DNA of 64,000 nt, taken from assembly GCF_000002985.6 (NCBI RefSeq), contig NC_003280.10, positions 14,628,501-14,692,500 of the forward strand, written 5' to 3'. This document shows, piece after piece, positions 1 to 11,874 of the stretch. The translations under genes were made by a program, and so were the position numbers. The notes below the pieces were generated by a model, which saw only the letters and a program-made list of their open reading frames with translations, did no database searches and was not told the origin of the DNA. Source of the stretch: Caenorhabditis elegans. Taxonomy: Eukaryota > Nematoda > Chromadorea > Rhabditida > Rhabditidae. How positions within the stretch are numbered: the stretch's first letter is position 1; every line of letters begins with the position of its first letter.

Positions 1-224
1 AACAAAATCACCGGACTCTTGCGGGTCCAAATGATTATTTTATATCTATTTATTCATTATTTCTTTCCCGAAACTTTATTATGGCATCGGCTTCCAAAGA
101 AATTCGGGAGTTGTCGATCTTGCCAAAATCTAAAGTTTTTTTGGAAAAAATGCCGCATACCTTTTATAAAAAAAATTTTTAACTAACAAATGAGGACAAA
201 TATTTAACTTTCAACATTTTCCAG
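1..224. other. Probable intron, no gene seen
   Basis: AT-rich sequence before the TTTTCCAG acceptor at 217-224. It most likely is the intron preceding the exon that starts at 225. I see no supported exon in it. Confidence 0.5.
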
Positions 225-1499
225 GAAAAGAACAAGAACGGAAAATATGCCTACACAATCTCCCAAACCGGCAAGAAAACCGATGCTACTCTCTCAGCTG
301 ACAACCTCGTCGGTACCGATCTTGAGCAATCGCTTTTCGGCAGAAGAAACAACAAATATCATTGCACAGCAGAGACACCAGGAGTATCCCAGTGTTATGA
401 CGCCAAGGGACATTCTGTTGGAAAGGTTGTTGCCGATAAGAATGGAAACACTGTAGTCTACAATGATAAGGATGTGCCAATTGGAACCGGATCCGTCAAG
501 CAAACCGGGCCGAAATCCTATGAAGCAGTTATTTCCAAAAATCTTTTCATCGCAAAGTTGAAGGATGTCAGGTCAGCACCATGCTGTAAGGAGCTGACCG
601 GTCAAGAATGCACTCAGCCAATTAAGCTAGCCAACCCAACATTCAGCCATCCATCTCAACGAGAAGGGGACGGAACTGTTCACCTCACATGGCCAGATTG
701 CTTTGATATGGGAATTGATGTCACTCTTCCACCAGGAGTTCATATTAATAGGCTCGCCATGAAGCTTGATGTCTCCATCCAACCAATCGGAAAGCTCCGA
801 TGCATGGATGTTGCCACCTGCGGTCGTGAATGCTTCTACTGTGATTGGTGCAAGGAATCTCGAAAGCTGAAACTTTTGGAGAACACCGAGGGAAATCTCT
901 GCAGAGCCACCGGCGAACGTACATACCGATTAACTGTCAAGCTGTGCCCACCACCAGAGGATCCAAACTTCACAATGTGCACCGCATTTTCTAAATCTGT
1001 TTGGCAGAAAGACTATTGGCAGAAGCAAGGAGCAGTAGATGTCTGGATGAAGTTCTACGAGCGTGGGCAAACTAGACCGGAGCTCGAGAAGGAATTCTTC
1101 GCCCAAATCGACAACCCGCTTCTGGGAAAAGCTTTCAAATTTGCCATCATTGGAGAATGGCTTGCTGCCAACTCACTTGACCAGGGATCCTACACCCCAA
1201 CCAACTCCGAACTCTTGGAATACTGGGTCTCGAAGAGAGATCCAGATCGTCTACTTGCTTGCCAGCACGCTGTTGTCGATTATGACATTGAGGGAGCTAA
1301 GGTCAAGACCAACTTGCTCTTTGAGGCAGCCACTACTGCAAACTCAATTCCAAATATTTTGAAGGATAAGAAGTGTGGAGCTTTTGAAAAACTTCAAGAA
1401 GATAGATTCCAAAAAGAAGCTGCCGATTACAAAAGAACTTCCGGCGGCGGAAACTTTTTATCCGGTCTCGGAGGCTTTTTGAATACGGTCAGAGGTTGA
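225..1499 (+). CDS. Last exon of a cysteine-rich protein, unknown family (5' part outside window)
   Basis: One long open exon begins right after a TTTTCCAG acceptor and runs 424 codons to TGA at 1497-1499. The 5' exons lie to the left of the window, so the true start is not visible; the internal ATG at 474 is not the start. The translated part is hydrophilic, with about a dozen Cys including a CC pair (APCCKEL) and a C-x3-C-x2-C-x2-C cluster (CGRECFYCDWC), which suggests disulfide bonds and an extracellular or luminal location. The C-terminus is Gly-rich. Codon use looks like that of an expressed worm gene. I do not recognise the family and assign no function. The next gene is on the opposite strand, tail to tail. 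Confidence 0.85.
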   Translation, partial: EKNKNGKYAYTISQTGKKTDATLSADNLVGTDLEQSLFGRRNNKYHCTAETPGVSQCYDAKGHSVGKVVADKNGNTVVYNDKDVPIGTGSVKQTGPKSYEAVISKNLFIAKLKDVRSAPCCKELTGQECTQPIKLANPTFSHPSQREGDGTVHLTWPDCFDMGIDVTLPPGVHINRLAMKLDVSIQPIGKLRCMDVATCGRECFYCDWCKESRKLKLLENTEGNLCRATGERTYRLTVKLCPPPEDPNFTMCTAFSKSVWQKDYWQKQGAVDVWMKFYERGQTRPELEKEFFAQIDNPLLGKAFKFAIIGEWLAANSLDQGSYTPTNSELLEYWVSKRDPDRLLACQHAVVDYDIEGAKVKTNLLFEAATTANSIPNILKDKKCGAFEKLQEDRFQKEAADYKRTSGGGNFLSGLGGFLNTVRG

Positions 1500-2099
1500 T
1501 TTAAGATACCTAATTCATATTTATTATTTTCTACCAATGTTGATTGTCTTTCGACTTAATTTAAATTTGATTGTTTGTATATATTTTTTATTTCTTTATT
1601 ACAATAAATTTTCTGATCTCTATATTCACATCCTGTTTGGAACTACGAGATCGGGTGATTATTCTCATTGCCCCCTCCACTTTAACAAATGTTGTTTTGA
1701 ACACACCGATACAATCAATTTTCAATTCTAATTTTCATTTTTGGCCATATTTTAGTTTTAGTTGGCCTAGCCTAAGACAGAGCCTAAGCCAGAGCCTACG
1801 TCTACTCCTTCGTCTATGCATACGCCTATGCTTGAGCCTACGCCTACGCCTATGCCTGAGCCTAAGCCAAAGCCTAAGCCTGAACCCTCAAAAATTTCAA
1901 AGACAGAACCCTGACACTGCGGTTTCAGAAATAATTTGAACAATTTTAAAAGACTGAACACAAAATAATTTATCTCGAATCAAAAAGTTCAATATCCTGT
2001 AAACCATTTAGTGTACAGACCATTTGGGAAGACTACCGATGGGCCTCAACCTTCAAGCTTTGCACGTAATAAAACTGGTCAAAGTTATCCTGAAAATAT
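1500..2099. other. Intergenic, tail-to-tail spacer
   Basis: Between two convergent genes. It holds an AATAAA (AATAAATTTTC near 1603) usable by the plus-strand gene and the telomere-like tract described separately. Nothing else is seen. Confidence 0.7.
1761..1890. repeat. Degenerate telomere-like (CCTAAG/CCTACG) tract
   Basis: About 20 units of the type CCTAAG, CCTACG or CCTATG occur in tandem. The unit is related to the nematode telomere repeat TTAGGC (GCCTAA on this strand). Units vary from one another, so this is an old interstitial tract. Confidence 0.75.
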
Positions 2100-4136
2100 T
2101 CATGGGTATACGAACGGTAGAACAGTGCAACTAACCCATTCAAGATTGAAGAACCATTTGTGCTCGTAGTCCCGTTTGCCTACCATTGTATGGAATACGG
2201 GATCCATAAAATCTCCTCCCGCGTGTGTTTGCATCATAAAGTGAGTTTTCGCTTCAGCAGGAAGTACAATGTCCTCATATTGAACACGGTAAGACTGTAA
2301 AGTTCAACTTAAGATGATATTCTTGGAAGAAAAACTTACATGAACACTGATGTTATAGGAATTTGTTGATGATCCAAAACTACTTCGAGATCGTCTGAAA
2401 CGTAGAAAAACAAATCAATATTTTCAATTTCTGTTTACTCACGGAAATGATCCATGGACACCATGGATCCGTTCAGACAACTTTCGGTTTTCAAGTTATT
2501 CAGATTTTTGGTGAACCGATTCAAAAAATCCACGGATGAGAAGAATGTGAACGTTGGTGTATAGTCCGCTGCAACTTCGTCAAGCTTCTCTGCAACAACT
2601 TCGCGAATCGCAATAAGTGAAAGATCCATGAGATCAACGGTCACTGGACAGAACCACTCCAAGTTAGTGATAAACAGTTTTTCGTTTTCCACGTCCTAAA
2701 CATACTTTTGAAAAATTACAGGTAAGGTTACAAAGCTCAAATTACAAATCTCCCAGTCAACTTGAAATTCCACTCATGCAAGGGTGCAGTTATATTGGTT
2801 CCGATTTGAAGATTCATGGAAATCCGTGCCGTGAGATTTTCCATCGTTTTACTCAACAAATTAACCTTCAAAAAGTCCGTATCCCCATCCTTTGGTCTCC
2901 ACATCATTAGGAATTTCCGGTAGAAAGATATGAATTGCTCTAAAGTTAAAAAAAAAGTTGAAATTCAAATAATATGGTTACCAACCAGCGGTATAGTCAG
3001 CCATTTGCGTTTCTCTTGCACGGCAAACCTGAATGCTCGCACCCTTGGGATCAAAAGAGTACATCCAATACTTTGGTATGCCACTGTAATTTGCAATAAT
3101 TGGATGGAAAAATCTCGGTGTGAATGCTTTCATGATTTGTTGACTTGAATATTTAATATCAAGATTTTTAGCAAGAGCTTCAGAGGATTCAATGACAGAG
3201 TGTCCAACAATTCCCAAATCCCGACAACTTCCACCCTGGGCAATGTGAGTGATTGCATAGGCGCTGTGCTTGATGTGTTCCTAAACAACTTTACAATTGG
3301 TTTGCGATTGACTTTGATCTTCAAGGACAAAAGGCCAAAAAATCGGCAAAGCCGAACTATTTTCATCAAATTTACAGCAATCACGAAATGAACAACCAAT
3401 CAACGTTTTAAAGAACATACCACGTATTTCATGGTAATATCATATTGGAACGTAGTCTTGACACCATCATTCCCTACTAGATCAACATGAACATCACTTG
3501 CAGAACGTCCTTTGTCGTTGGCATGATTTTATACGCAATCGGCATGTTTTCCGAGACCTTCTTATATCTCAAACTTTCACGAGCCAGGTACATTGTGTAT
3601 TGGTCTGAAATGTGATATTTGAATTAACACACTGGAGAAACGTCAACGACAAGATCAACGCGGATCTCGAATAAAGTCGGCTGCATTTTTTTTGTTCAAC
3701 TCCTTACAGCTCTAACTTACACTTATTCATTTTGGCTTCAGATCCACAAACCTCCACAACCATATCATCATCAAATAGTGCTTCAATCCATTTTTGAGAA
3801 TCTGCGAAGAACGCGTTCTCACTCGAAGAAGCTTCCGCCATTTTGTTCGCCAAGCTCTGACCATGTTCATACTTTGTATTATTTATAATACTATCATGTA
3901 AATTCATCCAATCGCGATGTTTGAACGGCTGAATGTGGACCAGCCATCCTTCTGAAATTAGTTTTGCTTTGAATTTGTAGGAAATCCGAAAAAAAAATAC
4001 CATAAAATATACGCGTGGAGAATTCCTTCATTATGAAGCGCTTGGGAACCTTCTTGAGGTGTTCCCCACTTTTCCCAGCATCGACGATGAGCAGCAAGAC
4101 TGCTGAGAGCAAGACAAGAGATGTTCGAAAGAGCAT
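2100..4136 (-). pseudogene. Secreted-protein gene with two apparent frameshifts (probable pseudogene)
   Basis: Exons on the minus strand: 4136-4013 (start ATG, hydrophobic signal peptide MLFRTSLVLLSAVLLLIVDAG), 3951-3721, 3604-3421, 3280-2986, 2939-2746, 2695-2443, 2394-2340, and about 2311 to the stop at 2100. Every exon has a good TTTCAG or TTTAG acceptor and reads open over most of its length, so the gene structure is real. The frame breaks twice. In exon 3, a one-base loss in the A4 run (plus-strand TTTT near 3530) would explain the switch from ...MPIAYK to ...SASDVHVDLVGND. Between exons 6 and 7 the phases also disagree by one base: exon 6 gives one base, exon 7 needs two. Without these lesions it would be a secreted or luminal protein of about 500 residues. 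I do not recognise the family. An unusual splice could rescue one lesion but is unlikely to rescue both. Confidence 0.6.
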
Positions 4137-4698
4137 GCCAAAAACTCGAACTGATTTGATTTATCGAGTTTCGAAAAGGAAGAGTAGGAGTACGTGATTT
4201 GTCACGTTTAAGTTCACAAAAAAACTTTTTTAAAGATAATTTTTTCTGTAATTCTGCGTTTTTTATTTGAACACGGTTTTGCATCCCTTTAAAATTTTAA
4301 AAATATCTAAGTTGTTATCCACTAGCGATTTTTATCCAAAAAGTGCCGTACTTTCTACAGAAGCAATACCTTAAATTAGCAGTCCTCATGCGCATAGTGA
4401 GTACGTACATACAATTTCTACGTCACAGCATCTAGAACAATTTTTTCCCAACAGCTGGTCTTCTTGGCGCAAAAACTCTGTTTCCCTAAAATTTTGCGTA
4501 AGTTCCCTACGCTTTCTCAATTGTCCTCCTAAATGCCGTAATCCAATTTTCTCGTCTCTTTGAAACAAAATATGAAGTCACAGGCTAGCTTTGTCTGATA
4601 ACAAAACCGGTACCCCTCCATCAAAAATCCCTCTAGCCTTCCGAGAAACAGCTTCGCGTAACATTCGCCTCTCGGCAATCATTACGAAATTATAAATT
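4137..4698. other. Divergent intergenic region
   Basis: Shared 5' flank of the minus-strand gene ending at 4136 and the plus-strand gene starting at 4699. I see no gene or convincing element in it. Confidence 0.6.
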
Positions 4699-6080
4699 AT
4701 GTATCGGCTTAAAACCTTTATTTTTTATTCTTTATTACTTTTAAACGTATGCTTATCAAAACCATTAGACTCAAATCGACCTGAAGATCCGTTCAAGACA
4801 AAGTTTGTGTCTGAAAAAGAGACTAGTGACGAACGTTTTGAGTCTGAAGAGGAGGACATTTCCATTGAAGAATCTAATGAAATTGTGAGAATTACCACAA
4901 CACATGCTCCACGTCTTCTATATCCTCCAACTCACCAAAACCTGCTCTACTCAATATTCCCGACGCTCCAAAAAGAGAAAGACTGGAGAAAGTACTGCCC
5001 GGCAAATCAATATCAATTCCAACTAACCTGTCGGCCAGGGAAGAAGCTTCGGTATGATCTTCAACTTTTCTGCCAGCAATTCTCGGATATGTGTGGAGTT
5101 CCGAACATTAATTTGTACCCAAGTAGGTATCAAAACGCAGACGACGAAGGACGACCAGCTGGTTATGGTCAAAAACAGAAAAATGGAAACTTTGGAATTG
5201 GTAGAAGTTGGGCGTTTGGATTAGGTGCCATTCCGGGAATGGAGGTCAGGACAAGTCAGGGAGCCGATATTGGTAATGAGAAGTTGCCATTCTTTGATCA
5301 GGTGAATTTTTTTTTAAACATTTAGAGCAAGTACACCCCTTTAAAACGATGGAGAGCTAGAGGGGAAAATTTAGAATTAGACCCTTACGTAGACCCTTAT
5401 AGCTGAAAAATGTAGAAAGTTATTTATTTAGATAATTAAGTTTTTTAAACCGTTTCGAGATTATTCTAAAAATTCCCAGCGCTCAGTTACCAAAATGACC
5501 AAATATCATTGTAAAGCTTTTGAAACTTTGTTTGTTTTGTTTCAAAAATGGCAATTCTACTTTTATGGTTGCCACTTTTTAATGCCAAAAAAAAAAACAA
5601 ATTCCATTTCCAAGTTAACGATTTTTCATGGTTTCTATATTTTTCTAGATTGGTGGTATGATGATAAATTATGGAGGAGAAGTCGGAGTACTCGGAAAGC
5701 GCACCGGTAAGGGTCCAGCTCGCTCCATGAACGCCCTGGCCCGAGGCTTCCCATCTTTCGGCGTCGGGCCACCAAACAAGGCCGCCGATCAGCAATTCGG
5801 GGAATCCGTGGCAAAAGCTCTTGGTGTTCCATCTCTTAACAATGTGTTCAATAAGTTGGCCAAGAATTCTAAGAACAAGAAGATCTCAGGCTACGAGCCA
5901 GGATATGGAGCTGTAAATCCACATGGTCCATTTGCTATCGGAAAGGTAGGATATACGAGAGTACTGATCATAGTAAAATAGTACATTTCTCAGACCGACT
6001 TGGATGATCTCAACCTGCCAGGAGGGTTCGGAGCTGTCGAGATTCTCAGAGGAAGTGGAATGGGAATTGGAAAGAAATAG
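4699..6080 (+). CDS. Secreted nematode protein, 328 residues, unknown function
   Basis: Three exons join in phase: 4699-5301, 5649-5945 and 5994-6080 (GT donors, TTTCTAG and TTTCTCAG acceptors). The product is 328 residues. It starts with a clear signal peptide (MYRLKTFIFYSLLLLNVCLS). Next comes an acidic, Glu/Ser-rich stretch (residues about 25-60). Then follows a small domain with Cys at YCPAN, LTCRPGKK, LFCQQF and MCGVP, and a Gly/Asn-rich C-terminal half (GNFGIG, GGEVGVLG, GMGIGKK). Four Cys close together suggest two disulfides. I do not recognise the family. AATAAA at 6137-6142 fits its 3' end. Confidence 0.85.
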
Positions 6081-6136
6081 TTTCATTTTCAAATGAATGA
6101 CAAGTACAATAATGTATATATCTATAACATGACCTT

Positions 6137-6142
6137 AATAAA
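6137..6142 (+). terminator. Polyadenylation signal AATAAA
   Basis: Lies 57 bases after the stop of the gene at 4699-6080. It is also within 20 bases of the stop of the convergent chemoreceptor gene, so the two 3' UTRs must overlap. Confidence 0.75.
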
Positions 6143-6155
6143 CTCAACAAAAACA

Positions 6156-8337
6156 TTAACTCCAAGCTCTATCTAATTTCTCGAAATAAGTGCTTGTCTG
6201 TTCAGTAACATTAAAAACAATTGTCTTCCCAAATGTGTCCTGGATCCTCAACGAGTTGAAGCTCTCATCCAGAGAATCCATTGGCATTATTTGATTTTTG
6301 TTTGTTCTCACTCGAATATTACGAATTGAGTTGGCAATCTTCTGAAGCTCGGTTCTGTACTTTGGATTGTGATGATAGATGACAAATGGAGTGACAATTG
6401 CATATCTGGAAATAGTGTTGAAAATTCAAACGTTTTTGCTGTTAACGCTTACAGTAGTAATATTGTGTCAAATACCACTGTATTAAGATTTTTCCAAGAT
6501 CTTGAGATATTCAAATTGTCTATCAATAGACACATCGGCCCACTAATTTGGAAAAACGCAATGCTTAACGCCAGACGGTTGAAGAACTGAAGTGCGTAAT
6601 GAGAGCTATATATACATTGTGAAATTCAAAACTTACAAACGAGAATCTAATGTTATCAGAAATTTGAAATCTCTGTGCCAATGAATAACCTCCTCCATCA
6701 GAACGGTTGCTCTTGTAGTAATAACTTCTATTCAGCAGAAAATTGAGATAGTTGCTCAAATACGCCAGACAACTCAGCAAAATAAAAATAGTAACATGAA
6801 TAACGGTGCTAGGAGCTGAAAAGCAAAAAAGAACTGATGAGAGTGGGATTCGAACCCACGCCCCCGAAGGGACTGGTGCCTTAAACCAGCGCCTTAGACC
6901 GCTCGGCCATCTCACCGGACGAGAGAAACGGGTCACGAGCGTGTACACATGGCAGTACCTTTCTATCTCTCACCGCTCTCTTCAACTCACCAGTGTGAAA
7001 GTCGAGTGCAGAAATAAAAGCGATAGAGTAAATAATCCACAAAATCAGACCAACTAGCCAAGTTCTTTGGTTTTTCTCGTAATCATTCAGGAAATATGTG
7101 GCAAACCACCGTTCAGCAACAAAAGCAGATAGGCAGTAAAAGCCCGGGAAGCAAAATATGGCACGAAATAAAGAAATGTAGTAGAATACCGGGTTCGTCA
7201 TATCATCTCCTGAAATGTTTTTGTTCAATTTCAAAAATAATTAGAAATTGTACTAAAATTACTGAAATTTCCACACAATTGCTGTAAAAAAATCAAAAAA
7301 TTTGACGACTCCTAACAAGCGGAGCTCACATCGGCGGTGCTCAGATAATTTTGAATTTGTCTAACCTAGGGGGAGTGAGGCCTGTAACGTGACAGAACCC
7401 ACCAGGACTGGATGAATCTATCCACCGGATAGCCAGTCAGTGGGAAACCTCTGATCGAGGGAGCTCTAGGACCGTGGCATCATCACGAGCCGAACGGGAG
7501 CTCCCGGTCCTCGTCATGGTTTGATTCAATCTAAAGTTCGTCAACTATTTCATAGCGAGATCAATCTAGACCGAAATACGTACGAGCACCGCCGAGTACG
7601 TTCAAAACCGACGGTCGTTATAAAGGGGGGGGTAGACGTGCGGCCGACACCTTGCGGGTTTCGCCTGCCACTAGGTTTTGTGTATGTGTCTCCGCCTTCT
7701 CACGGTGATGACGGACCAATTTTATAGATTTTTCTAATACTGCAAATAAAATCGTTTCACTTCGTAATAAATGGGCTAAGATATTCCATCAATAATAAAG
7801 TTCTTCCAGTTTTAAGTAATTTCCGTGACAATTCCAGTTGTTATCACAATATTCTCAAGGCGTAATAGTAATATTAGTAGGTAACAGACAATTTTTTTAA
7901 TTTTGAGAAATGCTTGAAATGCAACCATATCGATACTGTTTGAGAATTCGAATTTAATTAAGCCGTTTGAAGCAATTTTTACTACGCCTACCTGCCGGAG
8001 AATCCTTTATCAATAAAATTTTCTGTATCAAGCACATAACATGGCCAAGAACACATGGAAGATAAATAGCGTGATGAATTTTTTGAGTGTTAGTTGAAAA
8101 CTGGCAGGTTTTGATGTCAATATAGACGTTCAAAAGGTAATAGAATAGTCTGAAATTATTCGAAAACCTTTTGAGAAAATTTATTTTCAAAACTTACACT
8201 ATAAAAATTAGAGCAATTTGAATATAAAATACAAAGAGATAATAATTATAGGACCCTTCGATAATGGAGTAAGTTTTGTTAAAATACTTGATATACATTG
8301 TCTGAAATTCGTTTTCTTGACTTATATTGAAGGACAT
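6156..8337 (-). CDS. Class-e serpentine chemoreceptor (sre family)
   Basis: Minus-strand exons: 8337-8198 (MSFNISQENEF...), 8149-7992, about 7924-7815, 7217 to about 6992, 6815-6637, about 6588-6450, and about 6411-6156. The fragments carry hydrophobic transmembrane segments and SRE hallmarks: FVAERWFATYFLNDYEKNQR after TM3, KNLNTVVFDTILLL in TM6, and the C-terminal IVTPFVIYHHNPKYRTEL. SRE proteins are seven-pass receptors of nematode sensory neurons. The tRNA at 6835-6916 lies in the intron after the DYEKNQR exon, and the dispersed repeat 7300-7735 in the one before it. I could not find a phase-correct GT donor for the third exon, so the model is incomplete there and the gene could be damaged. 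I recognise the family but not the member. Confidence 0.8.
6835..6916 (-). tRNA. tRNA-Leu (anticodon AAG)
   Basis: Read on the minus strand it folds as a class II cloverleaf of 82 bases. The 7-bp acceptor stem is GGTGAGA with TCTCATC, with discriminator A. The A box is TGGCCGAGCGG. The anticodon stem is CTGGT/ACCAG around loop TTAAGGC. The variable arm is CCCTTCGGGGG, and the B box is GGTTCGAATCC. Anticodon AAG reads CUU (leucine). There is no intron. It sits inside an sre intron on the same strand and is transcribed by Pol III from its own boxes. Confidence 0.97.
7300..7735. repeat. 436 bp dispersed repeat, copy 1
   Basis: Nearly identical to 12822-13256, with only a few substitutions (for example CACGGTGATGACGG versus CAAGGTGGTAACGG at the end). 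It is GC-rich relative to its surroundings and carries 12-bp perfect inverted arms (TCGGCGGTGCTC at 7331-7342, GAGCACCGCCGA at 7584-7595). It also has shorter internal hairpins such as AGGACCG...CGGTCCT. It is inserted in an intron of the sre gene. No open reading frame longer than 70 codons is present. I do not recognise its family name. Confidence 0.9.
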
Positions 8338-11300
8338 TTTTTAATAAAGAATATAACGCTGATGAATTAAAAACTGAACTAACAATAGGAATATTACTCA
8401 AAAGTGGTCAGGTGATTTTTATTTAAAAAACGATTTTTGACGTCTAGACTCTCTGAAAGTGCACAATTTCTTACGTGGAAAGCTCTGCATTTTTTTGAAA
8501 ATCAGATGAAAAGTGGTTATTATATTACGGAGCGCGTCAATTTTGGTTTTAAAAAACCATTAAAACAAACCCTGAATTAATAAAATAATCGAAAACGAGC
8601 TTTCTTTCTGAACGATCACATTTTAGAAAAAAAGGTTCAACAAGTTTATTTTCGCGTTTTACAACATGGTGTTGTTATTTTTTCTTTACTATTCAAATAA
8701 ATTAATTAGTTGAAAAAAAAGTTTAAAAGTATTTTCCTCCAAGTATCAATTAATATCAGAGAATTAGCTTGTAGCGCAAGAGTTGTCATAAATAATATTC
8801 TTTTATAACGCTACTTTAAAAATTAACAACTACTGTTAATTATAATAATTTTAAACTTTCTCATTTTTTTCAGATCTACCTGAAATAATTTTTAAAAAGT
8901 TTATATACATGCAACTTTTCGTATGGGAATATTGTTATTTACTAGCGCCTTGAGTTATTAAATCACAATCAATCAACTTATCTCATGCTCAACCATTGCC
9001 ACAAATTTAGCCGATATATTGAAAATGGTTGTCGAGTCAGCAATATTACTTACGAGAAAATCTTTTTTGTAAGGTTCTACTCTTGATTTTATAGGCTTGA
9101 CATCAAAAAACGTGAGAAAGTTGGCAAGGATTTTGCAACCTTGGAGATTCAAAAATGTGGGAAAATTCTCAATAACTTGTGACCTGCGTGAGCTATTTTT
9201 AAGTTTTATTTTAACAAATCAGAATTGGCAACAACTGGAATTTTTAAAAGATCAAATACCATAAGCTGATGCGCTTCCATTTAGGCCTACGCCTGCCTTC
9301 TGTAAAAGTGCACCCTGAAAAAATTAAAGTTTTCAGTCTCTTTTTTTTTGGCAAGTAGCGAAACTTTAAATTTTTAAAAGTAATTTTTGAGCATAAAACA
9401 CATAGAAAACAATTTTTTAGCAGTATTTTTTCAGGGCATTCAGAGCATTTTAGAGCAAATTCAAAAATTAAATTTGTTTTTTTTCCAATTTATTTTGAAA
9501 TATCATAAAATTTACGACTTTCCCACATACTTTTAGATGTTTTTTCACATTTAATCATAACGACAAGTTACGTTAAAGATCATGTTTTTAGCTTCCAAAA
9601 AATGTATAAATTTCTAAAATATATTCTGAAATTTTAAGAACATTAAATTGCAGGAAGGTATGAGGCCAGAAGAGTGACAGAGATCAACTGGTTCAACGAA
9701 ATATCAGAAACGGAGCATAGATCGGAAGTAAAATGTCAAACTTTTGATTTATGAAGTCTAGAAGGTTCAATCAATCAAAAATACAATTTGATTTTAAGTT
9801 CCTCCAAACTTTCTTCAAGAGGGGAACCGCCTTAGGGTAAATGTTTGGAAATCAACCAAATTACTAAAAAAAAAAAAAAAGTTCTTCTCTCAATGCCGGT
9901 CTATTTTTTCCTCTCTTTGTCGGACTCGTGAGGGTCCCGACTTTTTTATTGTTTTTTTGATTAACTTTGATTAAACAATAAATTCACTTGTGGGTCATCC
10001 TCAAGGCAATTTAAAAAAAAAGTGATGTTTTGTCATGTTGGATTATTATGAAAGTATTTCTGCAAAAGCCTCACTATACTTATTTTACTTGCATGGTAGG
10101 CTAACAGGCTCCCAAACAAATAATGCCCACCTACACCATATTTTCAAGCAGAAGGTCACTCGAAAAATAAGTAGGCTCACATTTAAGAAAAGTTATACTA
10201 CAAAATATTAACAATCTTCCGCATCAATTCATTTTTATTGCATGTTCGTTACATGCTTTGAAGATTTTTCTCATAATTTCAAAAAACCGAAGAAATATGT
10301 GTTTGAGTTCAAAAAATTGAAAAAAAACTAGAATTTTCTAAGTAAACATCAAAATTCATGCTAGAACGCAGAACAAAAAAAACAAAAATTTAATTTTAAT
10401 AGAACCCTTTTTTTTGCGAATTTTTGCGAATTCTAAGAACTTTTAGTTTTTGTTTTCTTGGTTTCAGAATTTCAAGAAAAGTAGTGAATAGCTGATTTTC
10501 GAGAAATAGGTTGCCTGGGAAGGCTTTTCAAAAGAGGAAATTTTTCCTACAGTAATCACTTCGTAATTCAATGATGCCGTAGGTTTTAGTACAATTATGT
10601 ACGAGTTTGGTAATAATAAAATTAAATCAAAATAAATTTTGCTATTAGTTTATTCGATAAAAATAGTTCCTATTGCAAAAATACATGTTTCAAAATATCC
10701 TTTAAAAATTCCAAAAATTTTCGAAAAGTAGAACAGCTGATTATAAAAATGTGTGAATAAATAAGTAAGAGTCTACAATTATTTTTAGACCAAGGAAACA
10801 AATACTGATCAAACTTCAATTTAAGCATAGCTGAAAAATTGATAAAATTGAATTATTATACATTCAATTTGCTAAAATCGTGATTTTTTGGCAATTCAAA
10901 CTATGAATAGGCAAGGAAATAAATGTAGATCGAACATTTTTTTAATAATCACTATAATACACAATCTGAAAAGTCAGAGAAAAAAAATGTGTGTTTGAAA
11001 TGTTAATGAGAGAAAATTAGCCAACAATGCGTAAAGATTTGGAAGTTACCTGATTTTCATCAGTTCTCAAATCATAAACTACGCAATATGCAAAATTCTT
11101 TTAACACTATACCCAAAAATGCCGGCCTGCATTCAAGACAACCTGGTTGGAAGGGATGAGGCAGTTTTGTGCAATAATAACAATAAAAAAAATAATTATT
11201 ATAAAAATTGAAGAATCATAGAGAACTATGTTATATTTAATACGCATTTTAATGACTTTTTATACCCTATTTTCATAGCTGTTAACCCGGCTGCCAATCA

Positions 11301-11874
11301 ATTAAAATGCTAAAACTCATACATCAAAAAGTTACTAAGACATCTGTTTTAACCAGCTTTAATCACTTTTTTCTGTGTCTAATTTTATGATTGATTTGCA
11401 TAATATTACTAATGGCATATGCAAAGCACAAACTTCATTGGAGAGCGTAGAAAAAAGTAAGGTCGAAAAATAACCTATTGTTGATTAAAAGTCGTATGTC
11501 GAACGAAAAAGGCAGACAGGCAGGCACGGCGTGCATTCTTGCCATAAAAGCCCTAAGCTCAATTTTTTGTTGCATTGCAGCACGTGGCTTTCAACAATAA
11601 TTGTATATTTTATTATAAAAATTTAATTTTTAAAATTAACAATTCACGCGGGGCGGATATGTCACACCATATAAATAAGTAGCGGGGATTTGAGAAATTC
11701 GAAGAAAAGAAAGAGGAAAAAACGAAGGTATGCACCATTGTTGACAGGGAAAACGAAAGCAATCGGGGGCCGAGGTAACATAGAAAAATTGAAAATTACA
11801 AAAAAATTGGTTCTAAGAGTTTTGTTCTGACACATATTATTGGAAAACCTTGCATAACAAGATGAATTAGATAA
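8338..11874. other. 3.5 kb intergenic region, no gene seen
   Basis: Between the start of the sre gene and the end of atgp-2. It is AT-rich, with homopolymer A/T runs and stops in all frames. A small GGCCTACGCCTGCC motif at about 9284-9297 belongs to the dispersed GGCAGGC class. I find no exon, RNA gene or convincing regulatory motif. Confidence 0.6.

Noticed and set aside
6565..6948. 127-codon minus-strand frame
   Set aside because: It runs through the tRNA gene and across a splice site; the real exon is only 6815-6637.
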